From an uncultured Verrucomicrobiota bacterium (GTDB lineage: Bacteria; Verrucomicrobiota; Kiritimatiellia; RFP12; UBA1067), in contig CAMZET010000073.1 of assembly GCA_947305825.1 (NCBI GenBank), positions 1 to 7,094 of the forward strand: 7,094 nucleotides of DNA. The letters run 5' to 3'. Below are positions 1 through 6,550 of this stretch, piece after piece. A program made the position numbers and the translations under genes. Under the pieces are notes generated by a model. It did no database searches. It had not been told where the DNA came from and was given only the letters and a program-made list of their open reading frames with translations. The number at the start of each line of letters is the position of its first letter. The first letter of the stretch is position 1.

Positions 1-215
1 GCCGAAAGCGCCTTCACGAACGCCTGCTTGATTGCCAGTATCTCCTCGTGCGAAAGCGCAACCGTGTTCTTGCTGCGGTAGAATCCCACGTGGTTGTTCA
101 CTTTCGTGAGCGAAGTCTCGCTTGAAAGCTTCACTTCGCCGGCGTTGTATTTCCCGGACGACACCGCCTGGAACTGCTGAAGCGAAATATTGACGTTTGC
201 AAGGTTTATCGACAT
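1..215 (-). CDS. Unrecognised protein, N-terminal 71 codons only (truncated by window edge)
   Basis: Reading leftward from the ATG at 215-213, the frame stays open to base 3 and off the window, giving 71 residues that begin MSINLANVNISLQQFQAVSS and end near ALS. The start is supported by an AAGGA Shine-Dalgarno (complement of 225-229) nine bases upstream and by an extended -10 promoter about 80 bases upstream. I see no signal peptide, membrane segment or cysteine. The visible part is polar, with a Ser/Asn/Lys-rich middle (about residues 19-52) and a probable helix at 56-70 rich in E, K and A. I do not recognise the family and assign no function. It is divergent from the GH109-like gene and shares its upstream region, so the two could be co-regulated, but nothing here proves it. 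Codon choice looks like that of the neighbouring genes, which favours a real gene. Confidence 0.72.
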   Translation of the reverse strand, partial: MSINLANVNISLQQFQAVSSGKYNAGEVKLSSETSLTKVNNHVGFYRSKNTVALSHEEILAIKQAFVKALS

Positions 216-296
216 GGCTTGGTTTCCTTTTGCCCTGTATACACGCGGCTCTAGAATAAGTTACCGCCGTGCGGACGCAGAGCAACTCTCACCCAT

Positions 297-305
297 ATTT
301 TACCA
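297..305 (-). promoter_or_regulatory. Extended -10 promoter for the left-edge gene
   Basis: On the minus strand the sequence reads TTTGGTAAAATATGGGTG, an extended -10 (TGG TAAAAT) one base from the consensus TATAAT. No convincing -35 hexamer lies 16-18 bases upstream, as is common for extended -10 promoters. Transcription would start near base 290, leaving an untranslated leader of about 75 bases before the ATG at 215. The flanking bases closely match the promoter facing the other way at 400-408. Confidence 0.6.
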
Positions 306-318
306 AATTCTTAACGGC

Positions 319-356
319 CGCGTCTGCCGGGATTAAAAGAAAAAGACGCAGACGCG
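319..356. repeat. 9-bp inverted repeat between two divergent promoters
   Basis: The arms CGCGTCTGC (319-327) and GCAGACGCG (348-356) are perfect reverse complements separated by 20 A-rich bases. They sit between the two outward-facing -10 boxes (297-305 and 400-408), upstream of both, so this is not a terminator for either gene; no gene is read into it. It could be a binding site for a regulator shared by the two divergent genes, with half-sites about 29 bp apart centre to centre. It might also be only a DNA hairpin. The function is inferred from position alone. Confidence 0.5.
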
Positions 357-399
357 CCGGCTAACCTGAACGTCCTGCCAACACAGAGACGGGAAAATT

Positions 400-408
400 T
401 GGTATAAT
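400..408 (+). promoter_or_regulatory. Extended -10 promoter for the GH109-like gene
   Basis: TGGTATAAT is a perfect extended -10: TG, one base, then consensus TATAAT at 403-408. The best -35 candidate, CCAACA at 378-383, is poor and 19 bp away, so the extended -10 probably carries recognition. The predicted start is near 415, giving a leader of about 65 bases before the ATG at 480. The core GGTATAATATGCGTC (401-415) is repeated exactly in the promoter of the metal-resistance operon on the minus strand. Confidence 0.72.
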
Positions 409-415
409 ATGCGTC

Positions 416-436
416 AACCCGCGCGGTTGGCGGGTT
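416..436 (+). other. Hairpin at the 5' end of the GH109-like mRNA
   Basis: AACCCGC (416-422) and GCGGGTT (430-436) form a perfect 7-bp stem with a 7-base loop, starting at or next to the predicted transcription start. It overlaps an alternative palindrome CCGCGCGG (419-426), so two mutually exclusive folds are possible. There is no T-run after it, so it is not an intrinsic terminator. A 5'-terminal stem can protect an mRNA from decay; that role is inference. Confidence 0.4.
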
Positions 437-479
437 CTAGGAACAGCATAGAAAAAGGTTCAAGCAGGTTGAAAAGACA

Positions 480-1916
480 ATGATGAACAAAGAACTTAAC
501 CGTAGAGACTTCTTGAAGGGAACGGCGTGGATGGGCGCGACGGCGGCGCTCGCCGGCTGCGTTTCGCAGGCCGCGAAGCTCGTGTCCCCCGGCGGCATGA
601 CGGCTTTCTCGGTCGCACCGATTGACGAAGTGCGCGTAGGCGTGGTTGGTCTTGGCATGCGCGGGCCCGGCGCGGTGCACCGTCTGGCGTCGATTCCCGG
701 CGTCCGCGTCGCGGCGCTTTGCGACCTGTATCCGGAGCGCGTGGCGGCGCAGCAGGCCTGGCTGCGCGACAACGGCAAGCCCGAAGCGCGCGAGTATTCC
801 GGCGAAGAGGGCTACAAGGCCCTTTGCGAGAGCGACCTCGACCTCGTATACGTCGTGACGCCCTGGGCGCTCCACACCCCCGTCGCGCTCTACGCGATGG
901 AGCACGGCAAGCACGCCGCCATCGAAGTCCCGTCCGCGATGAACATGGAGGAATGCTGGGCGCTCGTCGAGACCGCCGAACGCACCGGTCGCCACTGCAT
1001 GCAGCTCGAGAACTGCTGCTACGGCGAAGTCGAAATGCTTACTCTCAACCTCGTGCGCCAGGGGCTTCTCGGCGAGCTGGTCCACGGCGAAGGCGCCTAC
1101 ATCCACGACCTGCGCGAGCTCAACTACCTCGACCCTGCCAAGGGCGGCTACCAGGGCTACTGGCGTCTCAAGTGGAACGCGGCGCATTTCGGCAACCCGT
1201 ATCCGACGCACGGCCTTCTGCCCATCATGCAGGCGATGAACGTCAACCGCGGCGACCGCCTCGACTACCTGACGTGCGTCTCCTCCAACCAGATTGGCAT
1301 GGACCTCTACGCGAAGAAGGTGTTCGGCGAAGGTTCCTGGCAGGCGGATCTCCATCCCAAGTGCGGCGACATGTCCACGACCGTGATTCGCACGGCCAAG
1401 GGCCGCACGATCATGGTGCAGCATGACGTGACGAGCGCCCGTCCTTATTCGCGCATCAACCTGGTTTCCGGTACGCAGGGCATCCTGAGCGACTACCCGC
1501 TGCGTATCGCGATGACCGCGAAGCCGGGTGAAGGTGCGCACAGCTGGTTCTCAGCAGAAGAAGTAGAGCGCGTTCGCAAGGAATACCGCCACCCGCTCTG
1601 GAAAGTCGCCGGCGAGCTCGCCGTCAAGATGGGCGGCCACGGCGGCATGGACTTCCTCATGGATTTGCGCCTGTGCTACTGCCTCCAGAACGGCCTCCCG
1701 CTCGACATGGACGTCTACGACCTGGCGGCGAGCTGCTCGCTCTGCGAACTCAGCGAACGCTCCGCACTCAATCGCGGCGAACCGCAGGACGTGCCGGACT
1801 TCACTCGCGGCGGATGGAAGACCGCCACGCCGCTCGGCATCGAGTCCGTCGACCTCGAAAAGCTCGGCATCACGATTGACGATGTCCAGAAGGACAGCAG
1901 CCAGCTTTCCGTCTAA
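480..1916 (+). CDS. GH109-type NAD-dependent glycosidase-like lipoprotein (Gfo/Idh/MocA fold)
   Basis: A 478-residue protein. Residues 1-27 are a twin-arginine signal with RRDFLKG at 8-14 and a lipobox LAGC at 24-27, so it should be exported folded with its cofactor and lipid-anchored at Cys27. A Rossmann NAD(P) site follows, with GLGMRG at 57-62, then EVP at 149-151, ENCCYG at 177-182, YPTHG at 241-245, GHGGMDF at 386-392 and DVPDFTRG at 437-444. These blocks fit GH109, whose characterised members are alpha-N-acetylgalactosaminidases using NAD in a redox-elimination-hydration mechanism; Tyr181 and His244 lie in the conserved active-site blocks. The length is normal for the family. The exact sugar is not decided by sequence, and related PVC paralogues may act on other glycans or be plain oxidoreductases. 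A second ATG lies one codon downstream (483); the first is used here. The ribosome site is weak (AGG at 466-468). An extended -10 promoter precedes the gene and a terminator follows, so it is probably monocistronic. Confidence 0.9.
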   Translation: MMNKELNRRDFLKGTAWMGATAALAGCVSQAAKLVSPGGMTAFSVAPIDEVRVGVVGLGMRGPGAVHRLASIPGVRVAALCDLYPERVAAQQAWLRDNGKPEAREYSGEEGYKALCESDLDLVYVVTPWALHTPVALYAMEHGKHAAIEVPSAMNMEECWALVETAERTGRHCMQLENCCYGEVEMLTLNLVRQGLLGELVHGEGAYIHDLRELNYLDPAKGGYQGYWRLKWNAAHFGNPYPTHGLLPIMQAMNVNRGDRLDYLTCVSSNQIGMDLYAKKVFGEGSWQADLHPKCGDMSTTVIRTAKGRTIMVQHDVTSARPYSRINLVSGTQGILSDYPLRIAMTAKPGEGAHSWFSAEEVERVRKEYRHPLWKVAGELAVKMGGHGGMDFLMDLRLCYCLQNGLPLDMDVYDLAASCSLCELSERSALNRGEPQDVPDFTRGGWKTATPLGIESVDLEKLGITIDDVQKDSSQLSV

Positions 1917-1931
1917 AGACGTCGCAGACAG

Positions 1932-1973
1932 CCGGCCGGACGCGCCAACAGTGCGCCCGGCCGGTTTTGCTTT
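1932..1973 (+). terminator. Intrinsic terminator after the GH109-like gene
   Basis: CCGGCCGG (1932-1939) pairs with CCGGCCGG (1957-1964). After an A/C mismatch the stem continues with CGC (1941-1943) and GCG (1953-1955) around a 9-base loop, and TTTTGCTTT follows at 1965-1973. It begins 15 bases after the stop codon. The T-tract ends only four bases before the start codon of the next gene, so it also separates, and possibly attenuates expression of, the downstream run. Confidence 0.85.
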
Positions 1974-1977
1974 ACAG

Positions 1978-2484
1978 ATGACAAGCATAAAGAAGATACT
2001 CTCGCACGACGCCGGGCCGTTCTGGCAGTTCGTCAAATACGGCGCAATCGGCGTCATGTCCACTTGCGTGCAGACCGCGATATTCTACGTGCTGGCGGCG
2101 ACGTGCCTGAAATGCCTGACGGCGGACGATTGGGCGGTGCGTCTCGTCGGGCTGCCGGCGGCGGAGTTCACAGGAGCGGAGGCGTGGTGGCGTTCGCGCG
2201 GGACGCTTGCGGCGGCGGCGACCGCCGCCGGCTTCACCGTCGCAAACGTGTTCTGCTGGCTCATGAACCGAGCGTTCGTGTTCCGTCCGGGCCGCTACAA
2301 ATGGTACGCGGAGTTCGGGATGTTCTTCGGCACGGCCACCTTCGCCACTGTCGCCGCTCTCGGCGTCATGAAAATCCTCATCGACTGCGCAGGAATGATG
2401 ACCACGCTCGCCGTCATCGTCGAGGTGGTCGTTTCGTTTTTCGTGAACTTTTTCGTGCGCAAGTTTTTCATCTTCAAAGGGTGA
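1978..2484 (+). CDS. GtrA-family four-helix membrane protein
   Basis: A 168-residue protein with four hydrophobic segments, about residues 19-42, 76-98, 112-136 and 140-162. It opens with FWQFVKYGAIG and holds two copies of the N-x(3-8)-R-x-F-x-F type ending, around 90-102 (NVFCWLMNRAFVF) and 157-166, typical of GtrA (PF04138). Family members help move polyprenyl-phosphate-linked sugars across the inner membrane for glycan or teichoic-acid modification. The 33-residue loop after helix 1 (43-75) makes it longer than the usual 120-150. The ATG at 1978 is chosen because upstream in-frame starts (GTG 1951, ATG 1882, TTG 1876) would place the terminator stem, or the end of the GH109-like gene, inside the coding region. 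No Shine-Dalgarno precedes 1978, which is odd; expression may depend on read-through. No adjacent glycosyltransferase gene indicates its sugar. It is followed 7 bases later by the transporter pair. Confidence 0.82.
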   Translation: MTSIKKILSHDAGPFWQFVKYGAIGVMSTCVQTAIFYVLAATCLKCLTADDWAVRLVGLPAAEFTGAEAWWRSRGTLAAAATAAGFTVANVFCWLMNRAFVFRPGRYKWYAEFGMFFGTATFATVAALGVMKILIDCAGMMTTLAVIVEVVVSFFVNFFVRKFFIFKG

Positions 2485-2491
2485 CGGGGAA

Positions 2492-3070
2492 ATGAAGCCG
2501 CCGCTTTGGTCGCTGTTCGTTTCTTTCTTGAAAATGGGCGCGGTGCTGATAGGCGGCGGCTACGCGCTGCTGCCGCTGCTGGAGCGCGAGGTGGTCGTTC
2601 GCCGCAAATGGGCGCGCAGCGAGGAAATGCTCGACCTCTACGCGCTTGCGCAGATGCTTCCCGGCGTGATAGCGGTGAACACGGCGATGCTCGTCGGGAA
2701 CCGTCTCCGCGGTTTTCGCGGGACGTTGGCGGCGGCGGCGGGGCTGACGGCGGTTCCGTTCGCGCTGATAGCGGCATACGCGGCGGCATACGGGATGCTG
2801 CGCGATACGGCGGTGTTCGCGCGGCTGCTTTCCGGCATCCAGCCGGCGGTGGCCGGCATGATCATGGGACTAGGCGTGGACATGGTGCGCAAGGTTTCGC
2901 GCGACACGCGTTCTTTCGCTCTCGCCTGCGTTTCCGCGCTTGCGGTGCTGCTGTTCGACCCGCCGTTCGGCTTGCTGATAGCGGCTTCCGTCGCTGCCGG
3001 GCTTGTGTTCTGGGGCATCGGGATAAGGAAGGCCGCGAAGGCGGCGTCTGGCGCGGAGGTGCGGGGATGA
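2492..3070 (+). CDS. Half-size chromate transporter family protein, first subunit
   Basis: A 192-residue single-domain member of the chromate ion transporter family (PF02417). The family signature is visible as IGGGYALLPLLEREVV at 20-35, QMLPGVIAVNTAMLVGNRLRG at about 54-74, and a helix beginning GIQPAVAGMIMGLG at 115. Hydrophobic segments near 7-27, 76-100, 115-130 and 142-175 indicate an inner-membrane protein. Full-length ChrA has two such domains in about 400 residues; here they are separate genes, as in the short-chain pairs of Bacillus subtilis (YwrA/YwrB). The partner gene follows at once with a 4-bp overlap, so the active form is probably a heterodimer. Characterised relatives export chromate; whether that is the real substrate in this host is unknown, and other oxyanions are possible. 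Start 2492 has a modest GGGG ribosome site at 2486-2489. Confidence 0.88.
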   Translation: MKPPLWSLFVSFLKMGAVLIGGGYALLPLLEREVVVRRKWARSEEMLDLYALAQMLPGVIAVNTAMLVGNRLRGFRGTLAAAAGLTAVPFALIAAYAAAYGMLRDTAVFARLLSGIQPAVAGMIMGLGVDMVRKVSRDTRSFALACVSALAVLLFDPPFGLLIAASVAAGLVFWGIGIRKAAKAASGAEVRG

Positions 3071-3666
3071 TACGCATCGTAGCGGTATTGGCGGCGGTGT
3101 TCGCGAAAATCGGGCTATTCACGCTGGGCGGAGGGCTTGCGATCATCGCGCTCGTCCAGCAAGAGATGCTCTCGCGCGGGTGGCTGACGCAGCAGGAGTT
3201 CCTGGACATACTGGGCGTGGCGCAGGTGACGCCCGGCGCGATGGGGGTAAACGCGGCGACGTTCGTTGGCTGGCGCGTGGCGGAGAACGGGGGCGGCTCC
3301 TGGGCGTGGGCGCTGCTTTCGTCGGCGGTGGCGTCGGTGGCGGTAATGGCGGCGAGCGTGGCCGGAGTTGCGGCGGCCGGAGGCTGGTTCGAGCGCAACC
3401 GCCAGCGCACCTGGGTCGCGGCGGTATTCGCCGTGCTCAGGCCGGTCGTGGCCGGAGCCATATTCGCCGTCGGCGCGAACCTGGTGCTCGCCGTCTTCGG
3501 CGCCGAGGGAGAGAACGGCGCCAAGTGCATCTATTCGCTTTCCTCTTTCAATCCAGCGCCGAAGGCGGCGGCGATTGCCGCGCTTTCGTTCGTCCTGACG
3601 GTGACGCGGCGCTTTTCTCCGGTGTGGGGGCTAGCGGCCGGCGCCGCCGCCGGTCTCCTCTTCTGA
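3067..3666 (+). CDS. Half-size chromate transporter family protein, second subunit
   Basis: A 199-residue partner of the preceding gene, with its start in an ATGA overlap (ATG 3067, stop TGA 3068-3070), which favours translational coupling and equal dosage. A strong GGAGGT ribosome site at 3055-3060 lies six bases before the ATG and fixes the start, although the open frame extends much further upstream. The signature LGGGLAIIALVQQEML (20-35) and the AQVTPGAMGVNAATFVGWR block (52-70) mirror those of subunit one, showing descent from one duplicated domain. Hydrophobic segments lie near 5-30, 80-106, 117-145 and 165-198. Residues 147-165 form a polar loop with Gly, Glu and a Cys. It should sit in the inner membrane in opposite orientation to its partner, as the family's antiparallel topology predicts; that orientation is inference. 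Confidence 0.88.
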   Translation: MIRIVAVLAAVFAKIGLFTLGGGLAIIALVQQEMLSRGWLTQQEFLDILGVAQVTPGAMGVNAATFVGWRVAENGGGSWAWALLSSAVASVAVMAASVAGVAAAGGWFERNRQRTWVAAVFAVLRPVVAGAIFAVGANLVLAVFGAEGENGAKCIYSLSSFNPAPKAAAIAALSFVLTVTRRFSPVWGLAAGAAAGLLF

Positions 3667-3691
3667 CTGCGGCGCGGACGGGGCGGCATTC

Positions 3692-4468
3692 ATGGGCGAG
3701 AACGCTATCGGCAGGTTCATCGGAGGCGCGTGGACTCTTGTCCGCGACCGTCTCGCGCCGGCCGCGTTCGACCTGGTGTGGCCGAGGAAATGCGAAATCT
3801 GCGGCGGCGAGGCGGACAATCCGGACTCGTCGATATGCATGTCGTGCATGATGCGGATGCCGCTTGCGAACATGCACGGCTGCGCGATTTGCGGCAGGGA
3901 CATAGGCGAGCAGCGCCACGACAACCTCCTGTGCTCCGACTGCGCTGGCGCGGCTCGTCCCCACTTCGACCGCGCCGCCTTCGCGCTGCGCTTCGAGGGC
4001 GACGCCAGGCGCCTGCTCCTCGACTACAAATTCAACCGCAAAATATGGCTAGCGCGCGACTTCGCCAGGATGATGGCCGCAGCCGCGCAGCGACGCCTCC
4101 CCGTCGAAGCAATAGATTTGGTCTGCCCGATGCCCGTCACGCTCCTGCACCGCCTCGACCGGGGCTACAACCAGTGCTGGTATCTGGCGGACTTGGTAGC
4201 GCGTTCGTTCGGCATCGAATGCCGCGGCGACATAGTGCGCCGCGCCGGACGCCCCCGGCGACAGGCCGGGCTTTCGGAGAAGGAGCGCCGCCAGAACGTC
4301 GTCGGCACGTTCGCGATACGCAAGAAGAGAGCGGTCGTCGGGCGCAACATCCTCATCGTCGACGACGTGATGACCACCGGAGCGACCATGTCCGAATGCG
4401 CCCGCGCGCTCAAGCTCGCCGGCGCCAGGCGCATCTACGCCCTCGCCCTGGCGAAAGCGGTAAAGTAG
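3692..4468 (+). CDS. comF: ComF-family phosphoribosyltransferase-like protein
   Basis: A 258-residue protein. Its N-terminal zinc-binding region has four CxxC pairs: C34/C37, C49/C52, C64/C67 and C81/C84. The PRTase domain carries the ComF block RGYNQ and, near the C terminus, the PRPP-binding loop VDDVMTTGAT at 223-232 (acidic pair D224/D225). ComF proteins are tied to uptake and processing of transforming DNA; their enzymatic reaction is unclear, and many non-competent bacteria have the gene. The length is slightly above the usual 230-245 because of an N-terminal extension of about 30 residues before the first CxxC. It follows the transporter pair by 25 bases with only a weak ribosome site, so it is probably the last gene of that transcript. 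No other competence gene is visible in the window. Confidence 0.9.
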   Translation: MGENAIGRFIGGAWTLVRDRLAPAAFDLVWPRKCEICGGEADNPDSSICMSCMMRMPLANMHGCAICGRDIGEQRHDNLLCSDCAGAARPHFDRAAFALRFEGDARRLLLDYKFNRKIWLARDFARMMAAAAQRRLPVEAIDLVCPMPVTLLHRLDRGYNQCWYLADLVARSFGIECRGDIVRRAGRPRRQAGLSEKERRQNVVGTFAIRKKRAVVGRNILIVDDVMTTGATMSECARALKLAGARRIYALALAKAVK

Positions 4469-4487
4469 CGGGCGCATGGCGAGGGCG
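4438..4487. repeat. 10-bp inverted repeat at the convergent gene junction
   Basis: CGCCCTCGCC (4438-4447, inside the last codons of comF) is the exact reverse complement of GGCGAGGGCG (4478-4487, in the 30-base gap before the convergent ATPase gene). The arms are separated by 30 bases that include the comF stop. It could fold in transcripts from either side and act as a shared 3'-end structure. No T-run follows in either direction, so it does not meet the definition of an intrinsic terminator. In such G+C-rich DNA a chance repeat is possible. Confidence 0.4.
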
Positions 4488-4498
4488 GAGAGCGCGGG

Positions 4499-6508
4499 CT
4501 ACACCTTGCGGTCGTAGAGCAGCGCGGCGTTGAGCACCACCAGCACCGAGCCGAGGTTGTGCACCAGCGCCCCCGTCACCGGCGTCAGCAACCCCAGCGC
4601 CGAGAGCGTTATCGCGAACGCATTTATCGTCATCGACAGGGAAATGTTGAACTTTATGAGCCTGACGCAGGCGCGGGAGAGCCGCTTCAAGTACGTGATT
4701 TTCGTCAAATCGTCGCCGGTTAGCGCGACGTCGGCGGCCTCGACGGCAATGTCGCTGCCCATGGCGCCCATGGCGATGCCGACGCTGGCCGTCTCCAGGG
4801 CGATGGCGTCATTCACGCCGTCGCCAATCATGGCGACGGCTTCGCCGGCCGCCTGGATGCGTTCGATTTCCGCCGCCTTTCCAGCCGGGAGAAGTTCCGC
4901 CCGGACGTCGGCGATGCCGAGACCGGCGGCGACATGTCTGGCGGTGGAGGCGTGGTCGCCCGTAAGCAGCACTGGGCGCAGGCCGGCGGCCGGGAGTTCC
5001 GCGAGCATGGCGGCGGCGTCCTCGCGCACCGTGTCCGAAAGCGCGATAAAGCCGATAGCCTTTCCGCCCCGTGCGACGAGCACGACAGCCATGCCGTCGC
5101 GCCGCCGCGCATCCGCCTGCGCCTCGAGCTCTTGCGGCACGCTCGCGCCGCACTCCAGAAGATACGCCGCGCTCCCGCAGACAACGCTCTCGCCGCCCAC
5201 GTCCGCCCGTATCCCCTTCCCCGGGACCGCCTCGAACCCGGTCGCCTCCAGCCCGGCGGCCAGCGCACCGCCCTTCTCGACTATCGCCTTGGCCACCGGA
5301 TGCTCTGACGACGCCTCCGCCGCCGCCGCGTACCGCAGCACTTCCGCCGCGTCCACGCCGCCGTACCCCTTCGCTTCCGCCACAGAAAGTCGCCCGCGCG
5401 TCAGCGTCCCCGTCTTGTCCAAGCACGCCACCTTCACCGCACCCATCCGTTCCAGCGCCTCTCCGGACTTGATGATGACGCCGCGCTTGGCCGCCTGCCC
5501 TATCGCCGCCATGACCGACGTCGGCGTCGCGAGCGCCAGCGCGCACGGGCAGAACACGACAAGTATCGTCACGCCGCGCATCATTCCAGTATGGATGTCG
5601 CCGGTGAGAGCCCACACGCCGAAGAACGTCAAGACTGCTATCGCCAGCGAGCACGGCACGAGAATCGCCGCCCACTTGTCCGCTATGCGCTGCATCGGCG
5701 CCTTTTTCTTCTCCGCCTCGCGCACGAGCCGTATGAGTTTCTGGAGCGACGAGTCCTCCCCGGCCTTCGTGGCGCGTATCGTCATCGCGCCGAAGCGGTT
5801 CACCGTCCCGGAATAGACCTCGTCGCCCACGCCCTTGTCCACCGGCAGCGACTCGCCGGTCATCGCGCTCTGGTCGACCGTCGTCGCGCCTTCGGTCACC
5901 ACGCCGTCGACGGGAATGGTTTCGCCCGGCAGGATTCTTACGCCGTCGCCCGGCGCGATTTGCGATACGGGCACGTCGCGGAAGCGTTCGCCGCGCGCGA
6001 GGCACTTCGGGCACGTGACGACGTAGCGGGCCGTCGCCGGCACGAGCGAGACGAGTTTCGCGAGCCCCTTCTTCGCCCGACGCACCGTCCACGCCTCAAG
6101 CTTTTCGCCGAGCGCCATTATGAAAGCGACTTCGCCGGCCGCGAACGTCTGCCCGATGCACACGCACGCCACCATAGCCGTCGTAATGAGCAGCGAGGCG
6201 CGTATGCGCCGCTCCACCGCCAGCGCCGAAATCGCCTCCTTCGCCAGTGGAATGCCGCACAGCGCGAGCGCTATCCATGCCGGGTCCGCCCGCAGCCACG
6301 CTCCGGCGCCTTCCGCGTCGCATCCCCCGCACCCGTGCCCGAAAAGCGCGAAACTCGCCACCAGCGACGCCGCCGAAACCGCCAGCGCCGGCCAACTCGC
6401 AAGCACGCTCTGCACCAGGTTCGCCATCTTCAGCGCCTTCGCCTGTGCGCCGCCCTTCGCCATCATCGCCGCCACAGCCTCGCGGTCCGCTCCGCAGCAA
6501 CTGCCCAT
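4499..6508 (-). CDS. P1B-type heavy-metal-exporting ATPase
   Basis: A 669-residue inner-membrane pump using ATP to export metal ions. Eight membrane helices lie near 35-56, 76-92, 103-119, 121-135, 280-301, 310-332, 618-640 and 644-664. The catalytic motifs are intact: TGES 217-220 (actuator domain), CPC 320-322 (transport site in helix 6), DKTGT 364-368 with phosphorylated D364, SEHP 401-404, TGD 516-518 and GDGVNDA 562-568. It lacks an N-terminal HMA domain; instead it begins MGSCCG (Cys4-Cys5), with HGCGGC at 58-63 and an extra CPKC at 166-169 inside the actuator domain. The last helices read N621..N629..H650-N-L-G-S, where Cu(I) pumps have Met-x-x-Ser-Ser; so the metal may be Zn, Cd, Co, Ni, Mn or Cu and cannot be fixed. 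The start has an AAAGGAG ribosome site (complement of 6514-6520) five bases upstream. The gene lies 42 bases after the repressor and is co-transcribed with it. Confidence 0.95.
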   Translation of the reverse strand: MGSCCGADREAVAAMMAKGGAQAKALKMANLVQSVLASWPALAVSAASLVASFALFGHGCGGCDAEGAGAWLRADPAWIALALCGIPLAKEAISALAVERRIRASLLITTAMVACVCIGQTFAAGEVAFIMALGEKLEAWTVRRAKKGLAKLVSLVPATARYVVTCPKCLARGERFRDVPVSQIAPGDGVRILPGETIPVDGVVTEGATTVDQSAMTGESLPVDKGVGDEVYSGTVNRFGAMTIRATKAGEDSSLQKLIRLVREAEKKKAPMQRIADKWAAILVPCSLAIAVLTFFGVWALTGDIHTGMMRGVTILVVFCPCALALATPTSVMAAIGQAAKRGVIIKSGEALERMGAVKVACLDKTGTLTRGRLSVAEAKGYGGVDAAEVLRYAAAAEASSEHPVAKAIVEKGGALAAGLEATGFEAVPGKGIRADVGGESVVCGSAAYLLECGASVPQELEAQADARRRDGMAVVLVARGGKAIGFIALSDTVREDAAAMLAELPAAGLRPVLLTGDHASTARHVAAGLGIADVRAELLPAGKAAEIERIQAAGEAVAMIGDGVNDAIALETASVGIAMGAMGSDIAVEAADVALTGDDLTKITYLKRLSRACVRLIKFNISLSMTINAFAITLSALGLLTPVTGALVHNLGSVLVVLNAALLYDRKV

Positions 6509-6550
6509 CTCCGCTCCTTTCTGAGTCCGTTCCTACACGGCTCCTGTCCG

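Noticed and set aside
414..1541. Long 375-codon open frame on the minus strand
   Set aside because: It lies antisense to the GH109-like gene, whose motifs are unmistakable. Its Arg/Ala/His/Val-rich composition is what third-position G+C bias produces opposite a real gene.
1876..1977. Upstream in-frame extension of the GtrA gene
   Set aside because: It overlaps the end of the GH109-like gene and crosses the terminator stem; the extra residues do not resemble a GtrA N terminus. Kept as an open question in the findings.
2506..3666. Single 386-codon frame across both transporter genes
   Set aside because: Only its C-terminal part (from 3067) is the real second subunit. The upstream part is the wrong frame of subunit one and is Arg/Gly-rich; the GGAGGT site before 3067 fixes the true start.
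4530..5816. 428-codon plus-strand frame opposite the ATPase
   Set aside because: It is low-complexity Ser/Ala/Pro-rich and antisense to intact ATPase motifs; a shadow.
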